Shown one piece after another: positions 31,372 through 41,725 of a stretch of DNA of 64,000 nucleotides; the stretch's first letter is position 1; each line of letters opens with the position of its first letter. The DNA is taken from the NCBI GenBank assembly GCA_031213475.1, contig JARUPZ010000026.1:7991700-8055699 (forward strand), given 5' to 3'. The position numbers and the translations under genes are program-made. The notes beneath the pieces are model-generated. The model was not told the origin of the DNA. It did no database searches and was given only the letters and a program-made list of their open reading frames with translations. Source of the stretch: Nereocystis luetkeana (lineage: Eukaryota > Sar > Phaeophyceae > Laminariales > Laminariaceae).

Positions 31372-34300
31372 TAATCGGTCAATGTAATAATGCGTCAGTT
31401 ATCGATTCACAGAGGACGGAGCGCATTTTTCATTCGGACGCAAGCAGTCAATACATCACGCAACAGATCAACCAAACCATCAACTGATCAATCAGTCAAT
31501 CAACCGATCGATAGACCACCCAATCAGCGTTTTAATAGATCAGTCGAAACAATTCAACAACCAACCACCAAACCAACCAACCTACCAATCAACCAATCAA
31601 TCAATCAGATCGTTCAATCAATCAATACGCCAATCAATCAGTAAAATCTTTCAACCAATCAATCAACCATTCAATCAGTCAAGCAATCAATCAGATCATT
31701 CAATCAATCAATACGCCGATCAACCAGTAGAATAAGTAAATCAATCAACCAGGCGCGTATACACTACGTAAGTGTTCATGAGTGCACATGCCAGAAAAAA
31801 CACGACGACAGCCTGAACATCATAAGGAGCGAAGCGACAGCAACGACGAAAAACAAAAAACGAAAAACGACGTTTCCTCTCGAGGTCGGGCAAAGTGATG
31901 CCGAACAACACCAACAGACGGCTTTGTTTTTCTCGACGCTGTACCCGCCGAAATATTTTTCCCCTAACCCTAATCCTATAGCCCTATATCCCCTACCGGA
32001 CGGGAAAATTCTCGGAATGATAAACGACGCGTTCCACGATAGGATTCGTGTGTGTGTGTTCTTCACATCAAACCGTTCTTTCTACCCGTCGACGTCCAGC
32101 ACAACCGGTGTCCGTGCCGATTCTTCAATCCTAGAAGAGATACAAGTTCTGTGGTCACAAAAGCTGCACCACAGAGATACTGCGTTGCCACGTACCAGGT
32201 ATGCGGTAAGCACAGCAGTGGGCAGCACTTTTTTTTTCTAAAAATTAAAAATTTGAGATGGCGGGGCTCCTCAATCTAAGTTCGTCGTAAATCGTCTTTT
32301 TTTTCCGCAATATTTATTGTTTTGTAGATTTACTGCAGGCGAAGGGTACACGAAAAAAGCGGCAACAGTGGTAGGCACCCCACTTGTTTGTTTCGAGTCC
32401 CGATCAGCAGGAGGAGGGAGGAGTGCAGTCATGCCCATACAATGCGGTAGAGGGAAGAGCGCCATGCCCCCACAGTGCGGTAGGGGATACAGTCATGCCT
32501 CTACAGTGCGGTGGGGTGTGTGGGGGGGGTGCTCGATAGAAGAGATGTACTCGATCTCATGCCATGGCCGTGGTCGTATGACCATAGACCCTTGCATCCC
32601 TACAACGCCGGGACTGAGCATGACGTCGGGTTTTCACCGACCAGACCGACCTTGCTTGCTTGCGCCGAGCGCGAAGCCCCGTGAGGTGTCCGGCGAGACG
32701 CATGAACGGTGAGCCGCATCCTACTAAGAACCGCTTGCGAGGCGGATTTTGTTACATGTGGATGACAGCTTCAATGAGTTAATTGTTAATTTGACTTCCG
32801 GTGTAGCCACTTCCAGAGACAGCAATGGGAGGGGGGAGAGGAGGGGACTAAAAATAAAGCTAAACAACGGGAAGGAAAAACACGTTTCTTGTTCTATTCG
32901 ATTTCAGAGACCATAGTCCCAGCCCGCTACGTACGTAGGTTGTTTGCTATTCCGACATGGTGGCGTATATATGTGGCTTCGATTTCTCTCCGTACCCCCG
33001 GCTAGGCAGTGAGAGTTCTGTCATCGAGTTCCGCTTTCGTTGTTCTAAAAAAAACAGTCTTAGGGTGAGAAATAGAGCTCCTATGCTTATCTACTATCGA
33101 GTGAGGAACCACAGGAAAAAAAAGGTTTGCATCTCCACCTCAGCACATGAGTCAGTTCGATTGGGAAAAATCTCTCGGAAGAAGAAGAAGAAGTAATCAG
33201 TACGAAGTGCTATCTCGTCAACCATGTTGACGAAGCTGGTCCGAGTCGACAAAGTTGAGACCCCCCCCCCGTCCCGAAATATATACGAGTTTACCTCTTG
33301 GTCGGGGGAGGTGACGCTAAACACCACAAACAGTCGGTTTTCCACGTTGCTGGGTTTTTTGTCCATCTCCAACCAGTGCTCGAAGTCGTGCCTTTCGAGG
33401 TACTCGTGCTCGCTGATTTCGCACGCCTACACAGCGCACGGGTGGAGGGTGGAGGGTGTCATCCGGTCAGACGAAGGGAGGGAGGGAGGGAGGGAGGAAG
33501 GGAGGGAGGGAGGGAGGGAGGGAGGGAGGGAGGGAGGGAGGGAGGGAGGGAGGGAGGGAGGGAGGGAGGGGGGGGGGTGGGGGGTGTACTCGATAGGAGA
33601 GATGTACTCGATCTCATGCATGGCCGTAGTCGTATGACCATAGACCCTCGCATCCCTACAAATGCCGGGACGGAGCATGTCGGGTTTTCACCGACCAGGC
33701 AGACATTGCTTGCTTACACCAAGCGCGACGCGCCGTGAGGTGTCTGGAGAGTCGCATGAAGGGTGAGCTGCATCCTACTAAGAACCGCTTTTGAGGCGGA
33801 CTTGCATATGGACGACAGCTTCAATGAGTTATTATAATTTCCGGTGTAGGCATTTCCAGAGACAGCAACGGGAGTACTATGTAACTGCCTCTTGGGTGCC
33901 TTACCTTGAACACTACGTGATACGATCATTCCCAATTGTGCGGAGTAGAGGTTCTGTACCTCGCACAAATGATCTAACTCGACAACCAGCTGTGGGCGAC
34001 CGCCAAAAAAAAAAAAAAAAAACGGTACCTAGGTTGTGTAGCGCACGTAGTGAGCCGCATGTTTTACAGCGTCGTTGCCAACCGACGCCAACCCAACCTA
34101 TAAAAAATAGGGAGGGAGGGGGGTGGGGAGGGAGATATGAAACGGCACACATACATATTATCGGCTCAGAGGACACTCATCTTATCGTACCTAAGAACCA
34201 CGGGCTGAGGTTAACACAACACTATATATACCTACAAAAAATAAATTGGCTACTGCTGTGTGGGCAACCTCTTTACCTAGCAGGAAAATGTTTCTTACCT

Positions 34301-37300
34301 CGATTGTGACGTTTTTTCCCGCCGAAAAAAATATTCCGCAGTTTGCTCGTGTCTTCGTTTTGTGCTGACAGCTCGGGCCGTTTGGCTGACATTGCGGGGG
34401 GGCATCGTAAATAGGGCCTACGGTGCACACAAAAACCTGCCTATATACCTTTTTTTAATAACAATATTTGGTCCTATTTACTATGGTCCTATTGACGCGT
34501 TCAACGATAGAGGCATCGCATTTCCCCCTATTTTGCTTCTGAATGACGGGGTTCCTTAACCCAAAATCGCCGGAATACCGCTCTTGTTGTTTCGAAAAAG
34601 GACGTTTTCGAGTACTTGGGCCATGAAATTATTCATCGGGATACACTTTTTGTTTTTTTTCTGAAACCAGATGTCTGGTGAGGTGTGGAGCCCCTCACTT
34701 GAGGAGCCTCAAAAAATTTTAGGGTGAGCACCTCTATCGTAGAACGCCTCTACTTTACCATGGTCCCCCGTAATAAGAGCCGACAGCCTCGCCCGTATTT
34801 CAGTCGCCAGAAAAGGGGCCGGCCGAGCCGATTGTAGGTAGGATCCACGACGGAAGAGGGTGAAGGCCAAGTTGAAAAGCCGGCTACAGGCGCACCTTGG
34901 ACATCTGAGAACTGCCCTTTTAGAACTCCAGTCCCGTTTTGGGGCCATACCAGTCAAATTCCAAGTAGTTTGTCCCAAATTGTCTCCAAAACGAGACTGC
35001 AGCCCTGAAGGGGTTAAGATCTACCGTTCACCAATCACATAAAAGGGGCCAGGAATCCTTTTTTCGGAGAGCAAAAATATGCCGTGTATCTACGCAAACG
35101 ACTCAAAATGCCCACGTAGGTATAATACCCCTATGTTTGGCCTTTCCCCGAAAGAAGGTGAAAAGTAAATCGGAAGATGTGCGTTCTACGATAGGGGTAG
35201 CACATTTCCGCCAATACATTTTCTGAATGACGGGGTTCCTTTTACCAAAAAATCGTCAGAATGCCAATCTTGTTTCGAAAAATGACATTTTTTTTAAAAC
35301 TTGGGGTCGTGGGAGTACTCATCGGGAAGCTATTTGTTTTTTTCTGGAGTCATTTTTCGGGTGGGGTATATGGAGCCCCTTAAGCGAGAGGCCTCGGAAA
35401 ATTTAGGTTGAACCTCAATCGTAGAACGCATCGAAAGTCAAAACACAACAGCTCGAGCATGATTTTTTACCCATCCGCCGGAAGCTTTCAAAAGCAAGAG
35501 TTAAAAGCATATTGATTTCAACCTTGCTATTAATAGGGCAAACTGCAGCCAGTCCCGGCGAGGGGACAACGTGTACAACTCGATTTTATAAAACAAATAT
35601 TTTGTCCCCCGTACGGGACTGCAGCACTCCAAGGATCACGGAGGACCACGGCACGTTTGTCCTCAAGACGGCCGAGGGGAAAAAACTCCGACGAGTCAAG
35701 CTGGGAGCTGATAAAACAGGCGATTAAATAAAAACGCGAAAAAACAGGAAAACAAAAAAAAAAAACCTGGTGGAAAAACAAAACGCCGAGTGAGAAATGA
35801 AGATTCCGAGTTGGCATGTTTTTCTACGATCGAGAAACGGCGTTGTGGCACAGTATTGATGGTTTCAAGATATCCTTCGTTCCCTGCGTGTTCCTGATCC
35901 TGTCTCCTCCCTCCCTCCCTCCCTCCCTCCCTCCCTGTCTGCCCCCCGGTCGTACCTAGAGCTACTCGCGAACGTGACAAACACACCGCGCCTCGTGCGC
36001 GTCAAACACACAACCCATCGTGACGCCCCGGTCCTACTCTAGCTCCCACGACACCTGACACAACGAACGCGCCCAACCGAGCGCCTCGCCAACAAACGCG
36101 CCTCGCCCAGCATACATCGCGATCGGCGTCTAGTAGAGGGCGCACGGGAACACTCGGCAGATTTAGATACTGCTGTTGTCCCTTCGATACTCGAATGCGT
36201 TCTCGAGAGGCATGCGTCATGTGAATGTTGCTGTACATATGTTCGTGCGCGTACAGAGCCATTCGCTCCACGCGCCTTGCGTGGGTACTCGCCGTAAGTG
36301 TGCCGTGCATGTCGAAACGCTATCTATGACCACTCTATCTATCTATCTATGGCGACTACGGCTATGCATGACATTGAATACCCCCCCCCCCCCCCCCCGA
36401 CCCCCCATCCCTCACCCCTCTCTTCCGACACGTTTGGAGGCATGATAGCTCGCTCGTGCTGCGTACTTTCCAGTAAGTACGTGAGAAGTAAGTACGTACG
36501 TAAGAATGCTGGTTCAGTTTCGCTGACTGTTGATATTCGTTCTTCTTGTTTTCTTGTGTTCGGTCTTGTTTGGTTTCCAAGACATTTTTTTTGTGTTTGT
36601 GCTTTCATGTACAACAAACAGCTACCAGGTATTTACTTTACACACAGTACTTCGTATACTCCTTAATACGTATGCCAGGTATGAGAGGTCGACATTTTCG
36701 GGTGGCAAAAACATGATGATACGTATCATATCAAAGCGGAAAAATGGAGAACGGAGCAATGTTCGGCACCAACTCGGAACTGACAAAAATTAATTCGTAC
36801 GTACGTGTATTAATCGTGGGTTGAGATTTTTGTCAGAAATCCGACAAAACATTTTTTTTTCTCAGTTGTATGTAATCGATTTTAGTATCCCCCTCCTGTC
36901 AGGCTTACACTTTACATAGGTTGGGCTAACTGACGTCGGGTGGCAACGACACTATAAGACAAGCCGCTCAGTACGTGAGCTAGACAACTAGGGTGCCGTT
37001 TCGTTTTGATTTTTTTGGCGGTCGGTCTCAGGTGGCGATCGAGTTATAAATCACTTTTGCGGGGTGGAGAACCTTTACTCAGCACAAGTGGGAATGGTCG
37101 CAGCCCGTAGTGTTTATATGGTAAGGCGCCCAAGAGGCAGTTACAGAGTACTCCCATTGCTGTCTCTGGAAGGGGTGATGCCGGAAAATAAAGTAGCTCA
37201 TTGAAGATGTCATCCATATGTGCACTTCCGCCTCGCAAGCGGTTTTTAGTAGGACGCAGCTCACCCTTCAAGCGACTCACCGAACACGTAACGTTTCGAT

Positions 37301-39108
37301 TCGGGTTTGGTGCAAGCAACGTCTGTCCGCCTGGTCGATGAAAACCCCCCGTGCTCCGTCCCGGCATTGTAGGGACCTGAGGGTCAATGGTCATACGACT
37401 ACACGGCCATGCATGACATCGAGTACACCCCGCCCCCCCCCCCCCCCCCCCCCGCTACCGCACTGTAGAAGCATGAGTGTATCCCCCGTCGCACTGTGGT
37501 GGTATAATTCCCTTCCCTACCGCACTGTAGAGGCATGAGTGTATCCCCTGTCGCACTGTAGAGGTAGAACTCCCTTCCACCGCACTGTAGAGGCATGACT
37601 GCACCACCCCCCTGTCTAGGACTCGAAAACGAAAGCGGGGTGTCGATCTTGTTTTTGGGGTACCCTTGATAACGCCAACTTACCTTCTTGAAAGCCGCCG
37701 CAAGGGTCGACAGGTCCGAGGACGACAAGCATGTTCGCTCCACAAATCCTGGCCAACTGTCAAGAGGTTCCAAAACATGTGGCGGGCAAGACCAGGCGGC
37801 AGGGGGGAGGGGGGGGGGGGGGGGGGGGAGTACTCGATCTCATGCATGGTCGTAGTCGTATGGCCATAGACCCTCGCATCCCTACAATGCCGGGACGGAG
37901 CATGTCGGGTTTTCACCGACCAGGCAGGGGGGTATTTCAAGAGCCCCGAACCAGCACGGCGCTTATGTCGGCCGCGGGGGGGGGGGGGGGGGGGGATGGG
38001 GTGATTCCACTCGAGGAGAGTACAAGAGGAAAATAAATAAAACAGTGGAGGGTAGACGAGCTGAAAGAGTGAGGAAAAGGCGGTAGATGAAAACTAATCG
38101 GAGCTAATTAGGCCAGATAGGAGTAGACATGATACGTTCGGTGTGGGCCGGAGCCACGTTGCAGGAGGGTTGCACTTTACAGCGAAAGCTTCAATCAACT
38201 AACGAGCTACCACCTAAAACTCGTTGGGCCCGATTACGTGCTTGGAATGTGTTTTTAACGATATGTGTTTGGTCATTTTTTTAACGATATACTTCGAATT
38301 ATTATTGGTGTATTTGTTGACAGACGATACGTATTTATAGCCAGTCTATATTTTAACGGTAAACACTTGGTGCCTGGTATATTTGTGTAACGATATATAT
38401 TCGAATATGCGGTATAGCACACAATACTTCGTCGGATGCTCAGCTCATGGAATATGCTTGGGGTGTACCGGGGCTTGAGCTTGCGTTTTGTTTTGAGTCA
38501 TGATAATCGCCTCGAGTGATAAAACTCGGTGCCGACATGCCTTTATCTTGCCGCGGGTCTATGACACGAACGTGGTACACAAAAGTCTTCCGTGTTTTCG
38601 TGTCCATGGTTGTCTCGTATTTCTTCTATGGTTGTCTTTCTGCAGCTGTTCGTTGACAAATCAACGACAAGGCTTAGGTATAGCCCTTCTGTTGTTGCAG
38701 GTACAGTACTGCCCCCGCCTGGTTAAATCCCAAAATACAAAAAAAAAGGATTCTGAAACTAATCGGGATGCAACTTTTCTAGCAAAGGTCAAGCTAAGCG
38801 TATGAAAAGGATCGGGCGGCGAACGACACAACGATACAAACGGCGTCTGGCATTCTGGCTTCGTGGATACTAGTACGGGGGACCGTAGTATATAGGACCT
38901 ATGGTACACACAAAAACCTATATGTTTACCTATTTTTACTAACAACATTTGGTCCTATTTACTTTGGCCCCGCGTAACACGTCAAACCACACGGTGGCGA
39001 GTATCTGGTACAGAGCGCGAGCGAACGGAAGCGAATCGAATTTTTGTCTCACCTTTCGATCTCCGCGACGATGGCCTTCTGCTTCATGTTGCTAGGCTTG
39101 GCCCCCAT
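28471..39108 (-). CDS. CBL-like EF-hand calcium-binding protein (five exons placed, incomplete)
   Basis: Placed exons in 5'-3' order on the minus strand: 39108-39053, 37756-37684, 33426-33295, 31235-31071, 28609-28471. Phases agree at the first three junctions (2, 0, 0). The protein starts MGAKPSN, an N-myristoylation-type sequence. It continues with a helix before a degenerate first EF-hand (EHWLEMD), then VDFMVGIWNYC, a canonical calcium loop D-R-N-A-S-G-T-I-T-E-A-D, and finally HWENFCRAYPNLLHPIFKLQ. This order matches CBL/calcineurin-B-like EF-hand proteins common in stramenopiles, which act as membrane-anchored calcium sensors. The 31071 exon ends in phase 0 but the next placed exon needs phase 2, so a small exon is missing between them; the 3' end is also not placed. 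Introns are full of A, C, D and E elements. Confidence 0.8.
28840..28856. repeat. T-run
   Basis: Homopolymer T stretch; on the minus strand an A-run in the EF-hand intron. Confidence 0.8.
28980..29150 (+). repeat. Two-copy tandem repeat, about 83 bp
   Basis: ctctctctcttggaaacccc, ctcgtgtaccctattt and ctcatgtcactggca occur twice in order. Confidence 0.85.
29358..29374. repeat. G-run
   Basis: G run of about 16 in the EF-hand intron. Confidence 0.85.
29484..29578. mobile_element. E copy, intact
   Basis: Clean arms ccgcagtcccgtttggggga and ctccaaaacgggaccgcggt around the tactt/aattttaagtagt centre. Confidence 0.85.
29700..29718. repeat. TACCTGGTA with further TACC blocks
   Basis: TACCTGGTACCTGCTACCAG: one exact 9-mer immediately followed by degenerate repeats of the same unit. 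Confidence 0.6.
29912..29996 (+). mobile_element. MITE A copy 19, degraded
   Basis: ctatagtaaatagggacc and gtaccgtaggtcctatttaa remain; outer termini lost. Confidence 0.65.
30000..31070. other. EF-hand intron region with one unplaced exon expected
   Basis: Phase logic requires a short exon (phase 0 start, phase 2 end) between 28610 and 31070 on the minus strand. An attractive acceptor (tatttttgcag) precedes 30639 but its frame does not fit. GC-rich sequence at 30710-30850 is the other place to look. Confidence 0.3.
31071..31235 (-). CDS. EF-hand gene, canonical calcium-loop exon
   Basis: Acceptor aaaaaacacag, donor tggcaa/gtgctt, 55 codons in phase 0/0. Contains VGIWNYC and the loop DRNASGTITEAD (ligands at positions 1, 3, 5 and an Asp at 12), followed by LVDVWGENW. 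Confidence 0.85.
31278..31755 (+). repeat. (CAAT)n-type minisatellite
   Basis: atcaatcaatcaatca arrays alternating with caaccaaccaacc. ORFs made of Asn/Gln/Ile/Ser are artefacts. Confidence 0.95.
32193..32201. repeat. TACCAGGTA motif
   Basis: Exact 9-mer in acgTACCAGGTAtgc context. Confidence 0.7.
32426..32840 (+). repeat. Repeat family D, long copy with minisatellite head
   Basis: Three units of catgccyctacagtgcggta (32426-32520), a G8 run, tgctcgatagaagagatgta and the D body through gatgacagcttcaatgag to ccagagacagcaatggga. Confidence 0.85.
33295..33426 (-). CDS. EF-hand gene, exon with degenerate first EF-hand
   Basis: Acceptor gcgctgtgtag, donor gaccaagag/gtaaac, 44 codons, phase 0/0. 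Encodes CEISEHEYLERHDFEHW, LEMDKKPSNVENRLFVVF and joins directly to the calcium-loop exon. Confidence 0.85.
33474..33582 (+). repeat. (GGGA)n microsatellite
   Basis: About 25 GGGA units running into a G11 run at the head of a D copy. Confidence 0.95.
33583..33950 (+). repeat. Repeat family D, longest copy
   Basis: gtactcgataggagagatgt through gaaccgcttttgaggcgg, gacagcttcaatgagttatt, ttccagagacagcaacggga and tacgtgatacgatcattccc. Defines the full element, about 370 bp. Confidence 0.85.
34391..34492 (-). mobile_element. MITE A copy 20, interrupted by C
   Basis: Left arm and interior normal; the right arm stops at actatggtcct, where MITE C begins. A second right arm (tttaccatggtcccccgtaa) follows C at 34752-34773. 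Confidence 0.8.
34494..34750 (-). mobile_element. MITE C copy 5, inserted in A
   Basis: Ends gacgcgttcaacgatagagg and cctctatcgtagaacgcctc. Lies between two A right-arm sequences. Confidence 0.85.
34912..35016. mobile_element. E copy
   Basis: actccagtcccgttttgggg and tgtctccaaaacgagactgc; adjoining gttaa end. Confidence 0.85.
35180..35430 (-). mobile_element. MITE C copy 6
   Basis: Ends gtgcgttctacgatagggg and gaacctcaatcgtagaacgc. Confidence 0.85.
35537..35634. mobile_element. E copy, diverged left arm
   Basis: gcaaactgcagccagtcccg and ttttgtcccccgtacgggac. Confidence 0.7.
35908..35938 (+). repeat. (TCCC)n microsatellite
   Basis: Seven TCCC units. Confidence 0.9.
36330..36400 (-). repeat. 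Repeat family D, terminal fragment with C-run
   Basis: (CTAT)n then gactacggctatgcatgaca, ttgaata and a C17 run. Confidence 0.75.
36623..36631. repeat. TACCAGGTA motif
   Basis: Exact 9-mer; a second near-match TGCCAGGTA lies at 36673. Confidence 0.7.
37065..37610 (-). repeat. Repeat family D, full copy with minisatellite
   Basis: D body 37065-37432, a C19 run at 37435-37453, then four or more units of accgcactgtagaggcatga (37454-37606). Shows the order minisatellite, G-run, body on the element strand. Confidence 0.85.
37684..37756 (-). CDS. EF-hand gene, second exon
   Basis: Acceptor ggaacctcttgacag, donor aagaag/gtaagt; 73 nt, phase 2 to 0. Encodes WPGFVERTCLSSSDLSTLAA then AFKK. The first base completes a Ser codon with the AG of the first exon. 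Confidence 0.85.
37800..37930 (+). repeat. Repeat family D, short copy with G-run
   Basis: G26-like run, agtactcgatctcatgcatg and on to gtcgggttttcaccgacc. Only the 5' third of the element. Confidence 0.8.
37976..37996. repeat. G-run
   Basis: G run of about 18 in the first EF-hand intron. Confidence 0.9.
38000..38865. other. First EF-hand intron, unassigned
   Basis: No exon seen. Between 38260 and 38400 the word taacgatat recurs about five times, a degenerate repeat. Confidence 0.5.
38870..38978 (-). mobile_element. MITE A copy 21
   Basis: Arms gggggaccgtagtatatagg and cctatttactttggccccgc. Sits about 75 bp from the first EF-hand exon. Confidence 0.85.
39053..39108 (-). CDS. EF-hand gene, first exon
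   Basis: ATG at 39108, donor gaaag/gtgaga at 39053. Encodes MGAKPSNMKQKAIVAEIE plus two bases. Met-Gly-x-x-x-Ser suggests N-myristoylation and membrane attachment. Preceded directly by a G22 run; an in-frame Gly-rich extension upstream cannot be excluded, but the myristoylation motif favours this start. Confidence 0.8.
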
Positions 39109-39130
39109 CCCCCCCCCCCCCCCCCCCCCC
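39109..39130. promoter_or_regulatory. G22 run abutting the EF-hand start codon
   Basis: C22 on the plus strand, so G22 in the transcript immediately 5' of ATG. Further GGTGG repeats lie upstream to about 39170. Could form a G-quadruplex in the leader; the regulatory role is inference. Confidence 0.4.
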
Positions 39131-39214
39131 GCCCGCCTCCACCGCGACCACTACCACCTCCACCACCAGGAGGGAGCTCTGCGTCAAGCGACGAAACGGC
39201 CGCCAGAACGACAG

Positions 39215-39252
39215 CAGCAGCAGCGGCGGCAGCAGCAGCAGCAGCAGTAGCA
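39215..39252 (+). repeat. (CAG)n microsatellite
   Basis: CAG/CGG trinucleotides, probably promoter or leader side of the EF-hand gene. Confidence 0.85.
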
Positions 39253-39619
39253 GCTCCGAGGGGTTGCTGTCATTGAGCGACGGCTTCCATCCAGCATCTC
39301 CAATCCAGCACAGCCATGTATCGCACGTACGTACGCGCTGTCGTCTGTTCGCTGTGAACCGTTTAGTCAAGGGTCAGACGTTAGGTCCAGTCGAGGGTGG
39401 GGAGGGCTTAGGCTGACCGCGAAATAAGATGAAAATAATAAGGAGCGACTTTGCCTGACTTGGAAAAAACCCCCAACGTTTTCAATACACTAGTTTCTAC
39501 CGGTTACTTGTTTTTCGTTAACGTTTATGCTGCTTCGCCATTGTTACGTGCGCGATAGGCCCACACCCAACCTTCCCTCAGCCCTTTTTTCTCGGGCGTT
39601 GAGTCAAGTGACTAAAACG

Positions 39620-40140
39620 TCTCCAGCTAGATTTTTGTTGGCTAGGTTGTTGTTGTTGTTGTTGTTGTTCTCACATGAACTCTCAGACGAAGGAGTCCGT
39701 GGTCACACAAAAGGTGCTGGAGCCCTAGGAAGATCCGAAAAACGAAAAAAAAGGCGAAAATTCGTCTGCCTCAAAATACACGAGACGAAGAAAGCGCACA
39801 CGAGCTAAAACCAATGTGCAAACTGAACTAACATGGCCACGGGTATATCCTCTCAACTATAATATAGAAGAGTACCCCCGTTCCCACCACTAACCGACTC
39901 GTGGCTGCTGACTACAGCGGATGCTGTCTGAAGTGCTAGGTATGATACCTGGACCGGAATGTAAGGGACGTTTAAACGTTACTATCAATAATACCAAGCG
40001 TCCCTTGTTTGTATGCTCAGAGTGCAATTTGAGGGCGGCGGTGTCAACCATCCCGATTATTCGGGATTACTAGTTTACGGAGGGGGGTTTTCTCTGCTAC
40101 ATACGGGATGAACATATTCCCGCGAGACCACTCGCTCAAA
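39620..40140. other. Unassigned stretch upstream of the EF-hand gene
   Basis: (TTG)n at 39648-39670 and near-palindromic aacgtttaaacgtt-like sequence near 39965-39985. No gene recognised. Confidence 0.4.
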
Positions 40141-40146
40141 GAGAGA

Positions 40147-40188
40147 GTAAGAGAGGGGGAGAGAGAGAGAGACAGAGAGAGAGAGAGC
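40147..40188 (+). repeat. (GA)n microsatellite
   Basis: GA dinucleotide array. Confidence 0.9.
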
Positions 40189-40334
40189 TGAGCTGTTTTC
40201 TGCAGCTCATGGTGCATCACGAACCAACCCACCACTATCGGCGGTGCCTGTGCCGATCGATGACAGTACCAAACATTCATTGGCGTCTGTGGTACGACAG
40301 GACATGCCTTGCACTCGTAGCACATTTGGCCTTC

Positions 40335-40500
40335 ACAGAGTTATAAGGCTTGGATTGGGTAGGTCATTGGTTAGCCTTTTACCAGTAACCCAACGGACTA
40401 ATACCGTAACAAATGGCGTCGTCGGTAGGACATGGGTCGTTGGTCGTGAGTTCGGACCTCACGTCCACCATGAAAACGCGTTTTAAAGAAAAGTAAATTT
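40335..40500 (+). mobile_element. tRNA-like (SINE-head-like) sequence
   Basis: The T-arm-like gtgagttcggacctcac (stem GTGAG/CTCAC) resembles a pol III B box. The preceding segment gttataaggcttggattggg to gtaacccaacggactaa is repeated at 40655-40725. No complete cloverleaf, so this is a tRNA-derived relic. Confidence 0.5.
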
Positions 40501-40626
40501 TCTCATGTATGTCAAGAATCTGGTTAAGCACTCTTCCTGGGTCCCCAGAGATTCTGAAGAACTGAGGACTATTAATAGGCACGTACGGCCCCCCATAAAA
40601 AGACCAAGGACACCGCTGTTCCGAAG

Positions 40627-40648
40627 GGGGGGGGGGGGGGGGGGGGGT
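40627..40648. repeat. G-run
   Basis: G run of about 21 just before the second copy of the 40335 repeat. Confidence 0.9.
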
Positions 40649-40654
40649 TGTAAG

Positions 40655-40725
40655 AGGTTGTAAGGCTTATATTGGGTAGGCGATTGGTTAACCTTTTACC
40701 AGCAGCCCACCGGACTAAGAAACCT
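40655..40725 (+). repeat. Second copy of the 40335 repeat
   Basis: aggcttatattgggtaggcg, attggttaaccttttaccag; the T-arm part is missing. Confidence 0.65.
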
Positions 40726-40818
40726 CAACACAGGGGCGAAAAATTCCGACAGACGTCGTTGAAGAATTGACCTGTAAGGCATGCCTCAGTACCGCGCGAG
40801 TTCCTATTTGTGTTTACA

Positions 40819-41541
40819 ACCCTTTTGGGCCTGCAGTCTCGTTTTGGGGGCAAACTGACTCAACTTTTTTCGAGCGCTTTGTCCTCAAAACGGGACTGCA
40901 GTGTGGAAAGGGTTGACAGTATTTTTCGATGGATACCTGGGTCTTTGCGGCATGTTGCTTCGATCGTGGTGCTGCTCGCTTCTTCTTCTCGAAGCCAGCT
41001 TTCCGGGTGGGCCACTGTTATCATTAGTTGATGGCAGTGCATAGCTACGCGAGCGAAGACGCCTCGGAAAGTATTGGGTGAACCTCCATCATAGCATGTG
41101 CGTGAGAACACCTGAACTGTACTGTCTGTAGGACATGCCTTGACCCCTTTAAAACCGCAGCCCCGTTTTGGGGACAAGTTACTTATAATTTGACTGGTTT
41201 GTCCCCAAAACGGGACTGTAGTACGAAATGGGTCAATATGGAGATGCCACTGTACGTATTACGCGTGGTACAAGAGGGGCATGCCTTGTAGCACTTTTTG
41301 CCTCGCGAGGCAAATATTTCCTTAACCCTTCTAGAACCGCAGTCCCGTTTTGGGGGCAAAGTACTTGGAATGTGAGTGGTTTGTCCCCAAAACGGGACTG
41401 CGGCTCCAAAAAGGAGGAATTGCCCAATAAGGCATTCCTCATTACCGCGAGAATTTACATTTGTGGGCTGCAGTCCCGTGTTGGTGACGCACTGCTTTCA
41501 ATTCGAGTGGCTTGTCCCTAAAAACGGGACTGCAGTCCGAA
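40819..41541. mobile_element. Four E copies in 720 bp
   Basis: Copies at 40819-40914, 41139-41232, 41320-41413 and 41464-41541, each with arms of the type cagtcccgttttggggacaa. A MITE C right end (gggtgaacctccatcatagc) lies at 41047-41100. Confidence 0.85.
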
Positions 41542-41619
41542 CTATTTTTCGCGAAAAAAAACTGTTGGTCATTGCTGCTTTATGGAATGTTGTTCTGATT
41601 GGGTTGGTGCGCTTGCTTT

Positions 41620-41725
41620 TTTCTCGAAGCCAGCTTCAGGGTGGGGTACCTGGTACATAACAGTCTGGAGATATTGAAGCGGAGAAGCTTCAGAAACTTT
41701 TAGGTGCACCCATCCTATCGAAAAA
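41620..41725 (-). mobile_element. MITE C right part, degraded, with footprint
   Basis: gaagccagcttcagggtggg and gcttcagaaacttttaggtg; TACCTGGTA at 41647-41655 interrupts it. Confidence 0.6.

Noticed and set aside
31278..31755. CRISPR-like array (caatcaat repeats)
   Set aside because: Simple tetranucleotide repeat without spacers; the genome is eukaryotic.
40415..40475. Functional tRNA gene
   Set aside because: Only the T arm folds well; no acceptor or anticodon stem.
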